Below are positions 1 through 7,963 of a stretch of DNA of 64,000 nt, one piece after another. Source of the stretch: Shewanella inventionis (lineage in GTDB: Bacteria; Pseudomonadota; Gammaproteobacteria; Enterobacterales; Shewanellaceae); the NCBI RefSeq assembly GCF_014641855.1, contig NZ_BMII01000016.1, positions 1 to 64,000 of the forward strand. The letters run 5' to 3'. The position numbers and the translations under genes were made by a program. Positions within the stretch are counted from its first letter, which is position 1; each line of letters begins with the position of its first letter. Below the pieces are notes generated by a model. It saw only the letters and a list, made by a program, of their open reading frames with translations, was not told the origin of the DNA and did not search any database.

Positions 1-123
1 TTTCTGTGCCTTCTATGCTGCTTAATAGTATTTTGACGTAGAGCAACTATGCCTACAATCCTATTACTTGCCTAGAAGGCACAGAATTCCCGCTGAATGA
101 CCAGATAATTAGTGGAATTGGTA
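1..123 (-). mobile_element. Truncated copy of small inverted-repeat element, family 1 (MITE-like)
   Basis: This stretch is the reverse complement of the first ~123 bases of the complete element at 46399-46660 and differs at about one position. It runs off the left edge of the window. Its visible terminal inverted repeat ends TGGAATTGGTA at 123 and is followed by TTA, the same trinucleotide that flanks the complete copy. Inside, TTCTGTGCCTTCTA near the start pairs with TAGAAGGCACAGAA around 73-86. No coding capacity is seen. Confidence 0.8.
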
Positions 124-260
124 TTACTCTTGCTTACAACCAAAATGAGGCATATCTCATTCACTTCTATTTAACATTATCTGCATTTTAATTAATTTTA
201 ATCATTTACTTAAATAAGCCTTGATCTCTGATGTGAGCGCAGGCATAGTTGCTTAAAAGG

Positions 261-280
261 TGTAATGGTGTAGCGTTACA
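261..280. promoter_or_regulatory. Inverted repeat upstream of aroF, possible TyrR-type operator
   Basis: TGTAA and TTACA half-sites face each other across 10 bases, 64 bases upstream of the aroF start. Half-site sequence resembles the TyrR box, but that box has 8 bases between the same arms, so the spacing is 2 too long. aroF-tyrA is a known TyrR target in enterobacteria, which makes the site worth noting. The rest of 124-343 shows no other clear element. Confidence 0.3.
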
Positions 281-343
281 AAAATACATCAATAACAAAA
301 TAACAGTTTACGTGTGGTCTAGGCCAGCAGTCATAAGAGAGTA

Positions 344-1441
344 ATGAGTATGCAACAAGATACGATTAACAATGTGCACATTAGTTCAGAACAAGTATTA
401 GTAACGCCAGCAGAATTAAAGCAAGAATTACCCTTATCGAGTCATGCTTATCAGTATATTCTCAATGCGCGTAAACAAGTGGCAGATATTGTTCATAAAC
501 GTGATAACCGAGTGTTAGTCGTTACCGGTCCGTGCTCTATTCATGACATTGATGCCGCGAAAGAATATGCATTAAAGCTAAAAAAACTTCATGATGAACT
601 CAGTGATGATTTCTATATTTTAATGCGTGTTTATTTTGAAAAGCCACGCACAACAGTTGGCTGGAAAGGCTTGATTAATGACCCAGATATGGACGAGTCA
701 TTTGATGTTGAAAAGGGTTTAAGGATGGCGCGCGAGCTGATGATTTGGTTAGCTGAACTTGAGCTTCCAATTGCTACAGAAGCATTAGATCCTATTAGCC
801 CGCAGTATCTTTCAGAGCTCGTGACCTGGTCTGCTATCGGCGCGCGTACAACTGAGTCGCAAACCCACCGTGAAATGGCCTCAGGTTTATCGATGCCTGT
901 AGGTTTTAAAAATGGCACGGATGGTAAATTAGATGTAGCAATTAATGCATTAAAGTCAGCTGCGAGCAGCCATCGTTTTATGGGAATAAACCAAGAAGGC
1001 CAAGTGTCATTATTGCAAACTGCAGGTAATCCAGATGGTCATATTATTTTACGTGGTGGCTCTGTACCCAATTATGACGCAGCTAGCGTGGCAGAATGTG
1101 AAGCACAAATTCACAAGGCCAAACTTAATGCTCGTTTAGTCGTTGATTGCAGTCACGGTAATTCCTCTAAAGACCATTTACGTCAAAAAAATGTTTGTGA
1201 AGATGTATTTAACCAAATTGAAGCAGGCAATAAATCGATCATTGGTGTTATGCTTGAGAGCAATATCAATGAAGGCAATCAAAGTTCAGATAAGCCATTA
1301 TCAGAGCTTAAATACGGTGTTTCTGTAACCGATGCCTGTATTGATTGGGAAACAACTGAAACGATTTTACGACAAGGCGCTAACCAGTTGTCTGCAGTTT
1401 TACCGACGCGATTCGATATGCTACAGGTCGCCAATGGTTAA
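344..1441 (+). CDS. aroF: 3-deoxy-7-phosphoheptulonate (DAHP) synthase, class I
   Basis: Catalyses the first step of the shikimate pathway, condensing phosphoenolpyruvate and erythrose 4-phosphate to DAHP in the cytoplasm. The 365-residue protein has the class I-alpha signature motifs: GPCSIHD at about 62-68 with the metal-binding Cys64, [10 protein letters not shown] from residue 100, ARTTESQ for substrate binding, ILRGG, and DCSHGNS near residue 267. Length fits the AroF/AroG/AroH family. It overlaps tyrA by one base (TAATG), so the two are almost certainly co-translated. The pairing with tyrA points to the tyrosine-regulated isozyme, hence aroF. That assignment is by context, because the three isozymes are hard to separate by eye. 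Confidence 0.93.
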   Translation: MSMQQDTINNVHISSEQVLVTPAELKQELPLSSHAYQYILNARKQVADIVHKRDNRVLVVTGPCSIHDIDAAKEYALKLKKLHDELSDDFYILMRVYFEKPRTTVGWKGLINDPDMDESFDVEKGLRMARELMIWLAELELPIATEALDPISPQYLSELVTWSAIGARTTESQTHREMASGLSMPVGFKNGTDGKLDVAINALKSAASSHRFMGINQEGQVSLLQTAGNPDGHIILRGGSVPNYDAASVAECEAQIHKAKLNARLVVDCSHGNSSKDHLRQKNVCEDVFNQIEAGNKSIIGVMLESNINEGNQSSDKPLSELKYGVSVTDACIDWETTETILRQGANQLSAVLPTRFDMLQVANG

Positions 1442-2592
1442 TGGATAAGAATATGAACGAAAAGACTACTGCTGATCTTGAGAATTTACGTGATCTAATA
1501 GACGGTGTAGATCAGCAATTGTTACATTTACTTCGAAAACGTTTAGATTTAGTGGCTCAAGTTGGAGCCGTTAAGCACTCAGCTGGTGTGCCAATTTATG
1601 CTCCACAACGTGAAGCATCTATGCTAGCTAAGCGTCGCGCCGAAGCTGAAAACATGAATGTTTCGCCGCAATTAATTGAAGATATTTTGCGTCGATTAAT
1701 GCGTGAATCGTATCTTAATGAAAAGGATGTCGGCTTTAAGCAAATTAAGCAAGATTTAGGGCATGTTGTGATTGTGGGCGGTGAAGGCAAGTTAGGACAA
1801 CTTTTTAGCCAGATGCTGAAGTTATCTGGCTATAAGGTTAAAAGCCTGGACAAAAATGATTGGCAACATGCTGATGCAATTTTTGATGGTGCTGGCCTAG
1901 TCATTGTTACTGTACCGATTAATGTCACCTGTGAAGTTATCCGCGAAAAGTTAACCCATTTGCCTGAACAGTGTATTTTAGCGGATTTAACCTCCATAAA
2001 AGAGAAACCACTGGCTGCCATGCTTGACGCTCATAAAGGGCCGGTAGTGGGGTTACACCCAATGTTTGGCCCAGATGTAGGCAGCCTAGCTAAACAAGTT
2101 GTGGTGGTGTGCCATGGGCGTCAATCAGATGCCTATCAATGGCTATTACAGCAAATTGAAATCTGGGGGGCGCGTATTGTTGAAGCACAAGCCGAACGTC
2201 ATGATAATGCAATGCAACTTGTTCAAGCAATGCGCCATTTTTCGACATTTGTTTATGGTTTAAACCTCTGTAAAGAGGAAGCCGATATTGATAATTTGTT
2301 GCAGTTTAGTTCTCCTATTTATCGCTTAGAGCTTGCTATGGTTGGCCGACTATTTGCTCAAGATCCTGAACTTTATGCCGATATTATTTTTGCCCAAGAA
2401 GGTAGTTTGCACGCAATTAGTGATTATTTAGATAACTATCGTGATGCGCTTGCCATGCTAAAGTCGGGTAACAGACAAGAGTTTGTAGAGCAATTTCAAC
2501 GTGTTGCAAAATGGTTTGGCGATTTCGCACCGCAGTTTCAACATGAAAGCCGTGCCATGTTACAGTCTGTTAATGATATGAAAGCAGGTTAA
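1441..2592 (+). CDS. tyrA: T-protein: chorismate mutase / prephenate dehydrogenase
   Basis: Bifunctional enzyme of tyrosine synthesis. It converts chorismate to prephenate and then oxidises prephenate to 4-hydroxyphenylpyruvate with NAD. The N-terminal ~90 residues form the AroQ chorismate mutase helices ([19 protein letters not shown], then the QREA segment). A Rossmann-type nucleotide site follows at about residues 105-125 ([17 protein letters not shown]), and the dehydrogenase C-terminal helices complete the protein. At 383 residues it matches the E. coli T-protein. Its ATG shares a base with the aroF stop codon. A second ATG four codons in is possible. No clear terminator follows before the next gene. 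Confidence 0.95.
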   Translation: MDKNMNEKTTADLENLRDLIDGVDQQLLHLLRKRLDLVAQVGAVKHSAGVPIYAPQREASMLAKRRAEAENMNVSPQLIEDILRRLMRESYLNEKDVGFKQIKQDLGHVVIVGGEGKLGQLFSQMLKLSGYKVKSLDKNDWQHADAIFDGAGLVIVTVPINVTCEVIREKLTHLPEQCILADLTSIKEKPLAAMLDAHKGPVVGLHPMFGPDVGSLAKQVVVVCHGRQSDAYQWLLQQIEIWGARIVEAQAERHDNAMQLVQAMRHFSTFVYGLNLCKEEADIDNLLQFSSPIYRLELAMVGRLFAQDPELYADIIFAQEGSLHAISDYLDNYRDALAMLKSGNRQEFVEQFQRVAKWFGDFAPQFQHESRAMLQSVNDMKAG

Positions 2593-2719
2593 TGATTTTT
2601 AATCGTTCAAATTATTGCTAAACCGTGACACAAGGCTTATGTTTAGCTAATAAGATATACTGAACTTGTTGGTTTATTTATTTTAGCTTGCATCAAAAAT
2701 TTGCCTTTGGAGGAGAACC

Positions 2720-3064
2720 ATGTCGATGACGCCATCGAATATGTTGCCTATACAACAGGTTGAAGATAATTCCCTTGGGCATTTTCTTTACGGCTTAATG
2801 AGTGCTTTCCCATTATTTTTTGTGCCTGTTTTATTGAGCCTATGGGTTAATTTAATTCAAAAAAATGTTAATCCAGACTCAGTGCTAGCCAGCCATTTAC
2901 GTTGGCAACGTATAAGTATAATTGGTTTATGCCCATTTTTTATTGCGGGTTATTGGACCAGCCCATTGTGGTTAAGCGTACCTATGTATTTGCTTGGCGT
3001 TAGCTGGTTTAGTTACCGAATATTTAAAGGCTGGATAAGCCTTAATGATGGAATAGCTGTTTAA
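2720..3064 (+). CDS. Small membrane protein of unknown function
   Basis: This 114-residue protein has a very good ribosome binding site (GGAGGAG, 5 bases before ATG). It has a short polar N-terminus and then about three hydrophobic segments (roughly 25-45, 68-84, 86-104), with the Arg/Lys-containing loop between the first two. No enzyme motif is recognisable. It lies 127 bases after tyrA in the same direction and ends just before a strong bidirectional terminator. It may be read from the aroF-tyrA promoter or from its own. I do not recognise the family and infer no function beyond an inner membrane location. Confidence 0.8.
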   Translation: MSMTPSNMLPIQQVEDNSLGHFLYGLMSAFPLFFVPVLLSLWVNLIQKNVNPDSVLASHLRWQRISIIGLCPFFIAGYWTSPLWLSVPMYLLGVSWFSYRIFKGWISLNDGIAV

Positions 3065-3081
3065 ATTTTTTAATCCCCAAA

Positions 3082-3113
3082 TAAAAAAGCCGAAAGTCAT
3101 TTCGGCTTTTTTT
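3082..3113. terminator. Bidirectional intrinsic terminator
   Basis: The hairpin AAAAAAGCCGAAA / TTTCGGCTTTTTT with a 4-base loop has a T-run in both directions. It lies between the convergent genes ending at 3064 (+) and 3142 (-, pheA). Confidence 0.9.
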
Positions 3114-3141
3114 ATGGCGTTTTACTTTATGTTCAAGTGGG

Positions 3142-5094
3142 TTAAGTACTCAGATTATGATACAAGGCATGAATAATGTCTGCTTGAGAACTCTCATCAT
3201 GATGCAGTAGCACAATACCATCAGCTTTGAGTTGTTTAATGGCATTGGCATGATTAGGTAATAATGCTTCGTTGATACAAAAACTGGTATTCACAATCAC
3301 GGGCAAATGACTGCGCGATTTCACTTCAACAATACCCGCTAGGTCCAGGTTGAGCTGTTCAGGATGAGTGAAACTTCTAACCCCCGACTCGCACAATCCA
3401 AGTTGTTGATTGCCGTGGCTAAGAACCGTATCAGCGGCGCTTAACCAATCATCAATACTCGCCATTGTATTTCGCTCTAATATTACCGGCAAATTCACCG
3501 AACCAATTAACGCTAGCATGTCCGGATTATACATTTGTTTACCCGCCAGTATTAACATGTCAGCTAATGGACTCGCTAAAACGAACTCTTGCTCTTGCTC
3601 AATTTGCATTACGCAAAGAAGACCGGCTTGTTCAATGACTTGAACGTGTTGCTTTAGCTGTTGCTCATTTAATTGATTTTTTAAGTCATTAAGCAGTATT
3701 GCTTGAAAACCCGATTCTTTAATCAGTTTTGCCTGGGTTGCCAGTACGGTATTGTCTATTGGTAAATTAATTTGTTGCAGTGCACTAAATTGACCAGCAC
3801 CTAGTTGAAAATGCTGACAAATTAACTGTGTATCCTGGGCTTTATAAGCTCTAGCATGTTTTGCTTGATTGTTAGGTTGAGTTTTTACGGGCTCTTGTTT
3901 AGAACTGTCTGGCTCTATCAGCAATTGTGCTTGAGATAATTGAGTGGGTTTAACCGTTTCACAAGGGTAACATCCTAACACCTTAATAAAGCGTGTTAAT
4001 CGCTCAAGCTCTTTAATTGCCTGCTGTACTTCGCGAGTAGCTAAGTTGCCATCAATGTCCAAATAAAACATCTCTTCCCATGGAGTACCTGGAATAGGGC
4101 GAGATTCCAGTTTGCTCATGTTTAAGTTATGTGCCTTTAATACCAATAGCGCTTCAACGAGCGCACCTGGCTTTTGACCTGTTGCCATAATCAATGTAGT
4201 TTTTGCCGGCAGCTGCGATGGAACAGCAGATGCTTTTCTGGCAACCACGATAAAACGGCTTTGATTTATTTTTTGATTAGCCAATCCTTTTTCTAACGCT
4301 ACTAATTGATAAAGTGCTCCACCTTCAGCACTACCAATGGCGGCCACAGTGTTATTATCAGCTTCAATTACTTTTGTCATCGCTTCTGCACTACTGGAGC
4401 AATACTCAAGTTTAATATGAGGGTACTGACTTAAATAACGACTACATTGGCTAATAGGCTGCGGATGAGCGTAAATGGTTTTGATATCACTTATCTTGCT
4501 ATCAGGTTTTGTCAGTAAACAGTGGCCAACTTCGATGGTGGTTTCACCCACAATGGATAATGTGGTGTGTTGAAGTACGTCATACACTTCATTGATTGAA
4601 CCTGACGAGGTATTTTCTATGGGTAAAAAACCGTAATCAGCATGGCCTGATTCTACTGCGTTGACGATGTCATCAAAACTTTGGCAACCAAAGTCAATCA
4701 TGTCTACTTGACGGCGTGAACAATAGCGAGTGGCTGCTAAATAGGAGTAAGAACCTCGCGCGCCTAAATAGGCAACGGTATATTGTTGTTTTTGAGTATC
4801 AGGATTAGCCCGGCCATGCAGGTAGGTTTGTTGAAATAAAACTGAATCTTCAATGATATTTTGATATAGAGACAGAACAAAGTGTGCGTCAAGCCCTTGC
4901 TCCCGCCCCTGCTGCACTAAGCGTTCTAGGAGTTCTTTTTCTCTTTGGGTGTCTCGTATTGGTCTGACATCGATTTCTTTACTGCGCGCCACATTTAAGC
5001 TCAATTGACGACGTTTAGACAGCAACTCTAATAACGATTTATCTAAGGCTGTTATTTGTTCACGAGTTTGACTTAACTCTGGTGGTTTTTGCAT
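3142..5094 (-). CDS. pheA: P-protein: chorismate mutase / prephenate dehydratase with extra C-terminal DAHP-synthase-like domain
   Basis: Makes phenylpyruvate from chorismate via prephenate. ATG at 5094 is chosen because GAGGT precedes it and the protein then begins like E. coli PheA; an upstream in-frame ATG at 5139 lies in the attenuator tail. The protein has 650 residues against about 386 in E. coli. Domains: AroQ mutase (~5-95), prephenate dehydratase (~105-285, with the TRF motif reading SRF at 279-281), ACT domain (~305-375) with the Phe-binding GALV (310-313) and ESRP (330-333), then a ~40-residue linker. From ~420 to the end it resembles type I-beta DAHP synthase: ADMLILAGKQMYNPDML, LCESGVRSF, SHLPVIVNTSF. 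The family's PCS and KPRTSP motifs are missing, so this domain is probably not catalytic. Expression is controlled by the pheL attenuator. Confidence 0.95.
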   Translation of the reverse strand: MQKPPELSQTREQITALDKSLLELLSKRRQLSLNVARSKEIDVRPIRDTQREKELLERLVQQGREQGLDAHFVLSLYQNIIEDSVLFQQTYLHGRANPDTQKQQYTVAYLGARGSYSYLAATRYCSRRQVDMIDFGCQSFDDIVNAVESGHADYGFLPIENTSSGSINEVYDVLQHTTLSIVGETTIEVGHCLLTKPDSKISDIKTIYAHPQPISQCSRYLSQYPHIKLEYCSSSAEAMTKVIEADNNTVAAIGSAEGGALYQLVALEKGLANQKINQSRFIVVARKASAVPSQLPAKTTLIMATGQKPGALVEALLVLKAHNLNMSKLESRPIPGTPWEEMFYLDIDGNLATREVQQAIKELERLTRFIKVLGCYPCETVKPTQLSQAQLLIEPDSSKQEPVKTQPNNQAKHARAYKAQDTQLICQHFQLGAGQFSALQQINLPIDNTVLATQAKLIKESGFQAILLNDLKNQLNEQQLKQHVQVIEQAGLLCVMQIEQEQEFVLASPLADMLILAGKQMYNPDMLALIGSVNLPVILERNTMASIDDWLSAADTVLSHGNQQLGLCESGVRSFTHPEQLNLDLAGIVEVKSRSHLPVIVNTSFCINEALLPNHANAIKQLKADGIVLLHHDESSQADIIHALYHNLST

Positions 5095-5153
5095 ATTAAC
5101 CTCAATGTGACGCAACAGACTGATGTAGGTTGGATACAACAGTATTTATAATA

Positions 5154-5181
5154 CAAAAAAGCCTCCCAATTGGGAGGCTTT
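5154..5181 (-). terminator. pheA attenuator (intrinsic terminator)
   Basis: A perfect GCCTCCCAATTGGGAGGC palindrome at 5161-5178 is followed on the minus strand by six T residues, between pheL and pheA. GGAGGC inside the leader (complement of 5216-5221) can pair with the GCCTCC arm and would act as the antiterminator. Confidence 0.88.
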
Positions 5182-5200
5182 GGAATTTTCATTTTCGTTT

Positions 5201-5275
5201 TTACACAGAAAATCCGCCTCCATGGGTGGGCTGAGTAAAAAAGAAAATAAAAAGGCTGAATATTTTTGTGTTCAT
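5201..5275 (-). CDS. pheL: PheL leader peptide
   Basis: A 24-residue open frame sits between raiA and pheA. It contains six Phe, five of them within eight residues (FSLFIFFF at 6-13). This is the classical control codon run for attenuation by charged tRNA-Phe. The stop codon lies 20 bases before the attenuator stem. E. coli pheL is 15 residues and also Phe-rich, in the same raiA-pheL-pheA position. There is no Shine-Dalgarno sequence before the ATG. If the TTGACA box at 5305-5310 is the -35, the transcript would begin almost at the start codon, so the leader may be translated from a leaderless message. Confidence 0.85.
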   Translation of the reverse strand: MNTKIFSLFIFFFTQPTHGGGFSV

Positions 5276-5281
5276 GGATTA

Positions 5282-5310
5282 AAACTAAAGCTACTGGGTT
5301 AACCTGTCAA
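5282..5310 (-). promoter_or_regulatory. Candidate pheL-pheA promoter
   Basis: On the minus strand a perfect TTGACA (5305-5310) is followed after 17 bases by TAGTTT, a weak -10 (three of six). The start site would fall at or just before the pheL ATG. The -35 and its position after the raiA terminator support it; the -10 does not help much. Confidence 0.45.
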
Positions 5311-5344
5311 TGTAATTTTACTCAACAAGGATGAATTGCTGACA

Positions 5345-5370
5345 AAATAAAGCGCACCCGAAGGTGCGCT
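5345..5370 (-). terminator. raiA terminator
   Basis: The stem AGCGCACC / GGTGCGCT with a CGAA loop is followed on the minus strand by TTATTTT. It lies just past the raiA stop. Confidence 0.75.
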
Positions 5371-5388
5371 GGTTAATAGTAAATAACA

Positions 5389-5742
5389 TCAAGCTGCGTT
5401 TTCCTCCTTATAGACATACTCAAACTCGTCATCTGTGTCATTGGGTAATGACACATGTCGTTGAGCATGGGGTTTGTGAGTCAGGCGGTTTAGCTGTTTT
5501 TCCAGCTTTTGTCCCATTGCAGTAATCGCTGCGTATAGGTTTTCACTTTTCGCCTGGGCAAATAAATCTCCACTAGGTAATCCAACCGAAGCCTCAATTT
5601 TAAACAGTTGCTTTTCTTGTGTGATAATAACGTGCGGATTAATTAATTGAATATCGTGTCGAGATAGTTTTTCTAATCTTCCTTCAATGCGTTCGCGGAT
5701 AAGGGCAGTGACTTCAAGTTGTTTGCTAGTGATTTTCAGCAT
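5389..5742 (-). CDS. raiA: Ribosome-associated inhibitor A / hibernation factor (HPF/YfiA family)
   Basis: Binds the 30S decoding region in stationary phase or cold and blocks translation. The 117-residue sequence begins MLKITSKQLEVTALIRERI, the typical first strand and helix of the S30AE domain. It continues with the second strand and helix (ASVGLPSGDLFAQAKSENLYAAI) and the basic KQLNRLTHK segment, and ends in a short acidic tail. The length and the tail suit RaiA rather than short HPF (about 95 residues). The order raiA-pheL-pheA is the E. coli order. A near-consensus CRP site lies 59 bases upstream of its start. Confidence 0.93.
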   Translation of the reverse strand: MLKITSKQLEVTALIRERIEGRLEKLSRHDIQLINPHVIITQEKQLFKIEASVGLPSGDLFAQAKSENLYAAITAMGQKLEKQLNRLTHKPHAQRHVSLPNDTDDEFEYVYKEENAA

Positions 5743-5800
5743 ATTTAGAACCTTCTTGTTGTTTGCTTGACTTCAGGTTACCAAGGTTGAACATAAAAAT

Positions 5801-5816
5801 CGTGATCTAAATCACA
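5801..5816. promoter_or_regulatory. Candidate CRP binding site upstream of raiA
   Basis: CGTGA-N6-TCACA matches nine of ten core bases of the CRP consensus, and the outer bases (AAAT on one side, TTTT on the other) also fit. The distance to the raiA start suits direct control of that gene. It is a sequence match only. Confidence 0.5.
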
Positions 5817-6045
5817 TTTTTGCCTGTGTTTATTTTTGACTGCTGCATATTTGATCTCTTAGGCATTTTTAACTAAAAAATGGCAAAATGTGCTTGTATT
5901 ACGCAGCAGAACAGCTCATATTTGAATGAATAAGTTGATACTCTATTAACTTTTTTGTGTATTTATTGCACTATTTACAACGTCGGGTAAGCTACTAAAA
6001 TCTGCATTGTTACTGCGTTTGTTTTACTCCTCTTGTTACTCCACT

Positions 6046-6099
6046 CTTATAAAACATAGTTAGCTTATAAAACAGAGTTAGCTTATAAAACAGAGTTAG
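6046..6099. repeat. Three tandem copies of an 18-bp unit
   Basis: CTTATAAAACAGAGTTAG occurs three times head to tail, and the first copy has T in place of G at one position. It lies in the 494-base gap between raiA and the cytochrome b gene. The rest of that gap holds only promoter-like sequence (for example TATAAT at 6199-6204, 33 bases before the next gene). Confidence 0.9.
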
Positions 6100-6236
6100 C
6101 TGTTCGTTTATCCACCATTGTGTGAGCACGATAAATCAGCGCTTGACACTGCCTGAGTCTTTTTTCCTAAAGCAGCAAAATCTGACACAGATTTGGATTA
6201 TAATCTCCGTAAGCAAATGGTTATAGGCAGTTATCA

Positions 6237-6902
6237 ATGAGTATAGAACAGCAAAAAATAAAGGTGTGGGATTTTCCAATTCGATTATTCCATTGGTCTA
6301 TGGTTGGCTTACTGGCTGGCTTGTGGTGGACCGCCGAAATTGGTGAAATGCAATGGCATCAAGTATTGGCCTATGTGTTAATGACGCTGATTTTATTTAG
6401 GCTGGTTTGGGGATTTATAGGCAGTGAAACGGCTAAGTTTAGCCATTTTTTTGTTGGGCCTAAAAAAGTCATTCAATATGCACTGACCAAGCCTAAACCC
6501 CGTTCTTTAGGGCATAACCCTTTGGGTGCCTATATGGTATTTGCCTTACTTGGATTGATAATGTTGCAATTAACAACGGGCTTATTTGCCACAGATGAGA
6601 TTTTTACAGAAGGCCCGTTAATTCATCTAGTGTCTTCTGATACTGCCAATTGGCTAACTTGGTTGCATAAAACAAATTTTAATGTGATTTTAGGTTTAGT
6701 TGTATTGCACGTGGCTGCTGTGATTGTGCACGTGGTTAAAGGCGAAAATCTAGTTAAGGCGATGTTTAGTGGTTATAAATATGTGAGTGGTCAAGTAACT
6801 GCGCCTGCATTACGCTCACCTTGGTTAGCATTGGTGATAGTGGCGTTGTTGTTTGCTGGTATTTGGTTGCTACTGTTAGGGCCTGTGGTGAGCTTTTTGT
6901 AG
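6237..6902 (+). CDS. Cytochrome b561 domain membrane protein
   Basis: The 221-residue integral membrane protein belongs to the b-type cytochrome family related to Ni/Fe-hydrogenase cytochrome b subunits (CybH-like). It starts VWDFPIRLFHWSM, where the His of RLFHW is a usual haem ligand. Four main hydrophobic segments follow (about 18-33, 40-62, 97-117, 148-170), with a second candidate ligand in VVLHVAAVIVHV, and a C-terminal anchor (195-217). Such proteins pass electrons between quinones and a periplasmic cytochrome c. The converging neighbour is a cytochrome c', so the two may be partners, but opposite strands mean they are not an operon. Confidence 0.85.
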   Translation: MSIEQQKIKVWDFPIRLFHWSMVGLLAGLWWTAEIGEMQWHQVLAYVLMTLILFRLVWGFIGSETAKFSHFFVGPKKVIQYALTKPKPRSLGHNPLGAYMVFALLGLIMLQLTTGLFATDEIFTEGPLIHLVSSDTANWLTWLHKTNFNVILGLVVLHVAAVIVHVVKGENLVKAMFSGYKYVSGQVTAPALRSPWLALVIVALLFAGIWLLLLGPVVSFL

Positions 6903-6922
6903 ATCAGCATTTTTGCGATGAT

Positions 6923-6953
6923 AAAAATAAAGCCCATAACGGGCTTTATTTTT
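6923..6953. terminator. Bidirectional intrinsic terminator
   Basis: The stem AAAAATAAAGCCC / GGGCTTTATTTTT sits between the convergent cytochrome b561 and cytochrome c' genes. Confidence 0.9.
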
Positions 6954-6972
6954 TAGATTGTTCTAGTACTTA

Positions 6973-7422
6973 TTAATCTTTTTTGTAAACGTCATGACAA
7001 CCTTTACAGCTTTTACCCGTGTTAGCAAAAGCTTGTTTGATTTGGTTTTGGTCACTTGATTTAGCGGCAACGGCCAATGCTGCAGCGTTATCTTTAAATG
7101 CTGTCATTTTGCTATCGAAGTCTGCTTTGTCTTGCCAAATTTTAGCTAACGCTTCAGTGTCACCTGTATCGGTTCCATCAATAAAGCCTTCATGAGGGAG
7201 CTTAGAAAGTGCTGCTACATTGTCTGCACGAGCACTAAATACACCTGCGTCAAATGGCTTTTTGCCTTTGAGCATGGCGCCCATATCACCAAAGTTGTAT
7301 GCAATTAGGCTAAACGCAGATTGACGATATTCAATGGCATCAGTCGGCTTTTCAAAGTTGTTAGCGATTGCAGCAGGGATGATTATTGCAGTTGCTACAA
7401 TGGCAAGTAATGTCTTTTTCAT
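6973..7422 (-). CDS. Cytochrome c' (class II, periplasmic)
   Basis: The protein has 149 residues with a Sec signal peptide (MKKTLLAIVATAIIIPAAIA) and a mature four-helix bundle. The haem motif CKGCH lies near the C-terminus (residues 137-141), as in all class II c-type cytochromes. Family members are high-spin, bind NO or CO and protect against nitric oxide. I chose ATG at 7422 over the adjacent ATG at 7425 because AGAAGGA is better spaced from it; a longer frame to 7437 has no better start. The gene is divergent from trpR and ends at a shared terminator. Confidence 0.9.
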   Translation of the reverse strand: MKKTLLAIVATAIIIPAAIANNFEKPTDAIEYRQSAFSLIAYNFGDMGAMLKGKKPFDAGVFSARADNVAALSKLPHEGFIDGTDTGDTEALAKIWQDKADFDSKMTAFKDNAAALAVAAKSSDQNQIKQAFANTGKSCKGCHDVYKKD

Positions 7423-7583
7423 CATATTCCTTCTCATCTTTCTAGTAATAGTAAGGGTTCCATAAGCACTTGGTTTCGTCTGATCTACATATCGTTATTA
7501 GTATAAATGTGCAATCAGTCACGGTTTATTCTACACAATTTTTATATCTAGATGCGATAAGTTTTCTTACTACTTATCAACGG

Positions 7584-7602
7584 AGTACTTTTGCAAAGTA
7601 CT
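7584..7602. promoter_or_regulatory. Palindrome upstream of trpR, candidate TrpR operator
   Basis: AGTACTTT and AAAGTACT form a perfect 8-bp inverted repeat around TGC, 54 bases before the trpR start. The GTACT/AGTAC ends match the outer part of the trp operator, but the inner CTAG of the known operator is absent. E. coli trpR represses itself, so the position is suggestive. It could also serve the divergent cytochrome c' gene. Confidence 0.4.
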
Positions 7603-7656
7603 GAGAATAATTGATACACTTGTACTGTTTCGGCATTACTACAAAGAGAAAAAATT

Positions 7657-7935
7657 ATGCGTGCCAACTGGAATTTAGTTGTAGATAAAATATTGACCCA
7701 TACAAACGAAGAAGACTTGTCAGTGTTATTTCAATTATTATTAACAGAAGAAGAGCGCAGTGCGGTGTCAGGGCGATTACAGGTATTTCAAACATTGTTA
7801 GCAGGTGAAATGAGCCAGCGACAAATTGCATCAGAACATCAAGTGAGTATCGCAACCATTACTCGATGTTCAAACTATTTAAAAAATATGTCTGCAAGCC
7901 AACGAGCTAAGGTCAGAAAGTTAATTCTTGACTAG
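7657..7935 (+). CDS. trpR: Trp operon repressor
   Basis: Tryptophan-dependent DNA-binding repressor. The 92-residue all-helical protein matches the TrpR family: the LLTEEER and GRLQVFQTLLAGEMSQRQIA segments form the dimer core and the first reading-head helix. The recognition helix reads VSIATITRCSNYL, where E. coli has IATITRGSNSL. It is shorter than E. coli TrpR at the N-terminus. No trp biosynthesis genes lie in the window, so it acts in trans. The start is ATG after AGAGAAAAAATT. A candidate autoregulatory palindrome lies upstream. Confidence 0.93.
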   Translation: MRANWNLVVDKILTHTNEEDLSVLFQLLLTEEERSAVSGRLQVFQTLLAGEMSQRQIASEHQVSIATITRCSNYLKNMSASQRAKVRKLILD

Positions 7936-7963
7936 AGCCTGTTGGCTTAATTGTTATGCTCGT

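Noticed and set aside
631..918. Long antisense frames within aroF and other core genes
   Set aside because: They are shadows of the strongly supported sense genes, with no homology or ribosome binding sites of their own.
5095..5139. Upstream ATG for pheA at 5139
   Set aside because: It lies just after the attenuator and has no ribosome binding site; the ATG at 5094 has GAGGT and matches the family start.
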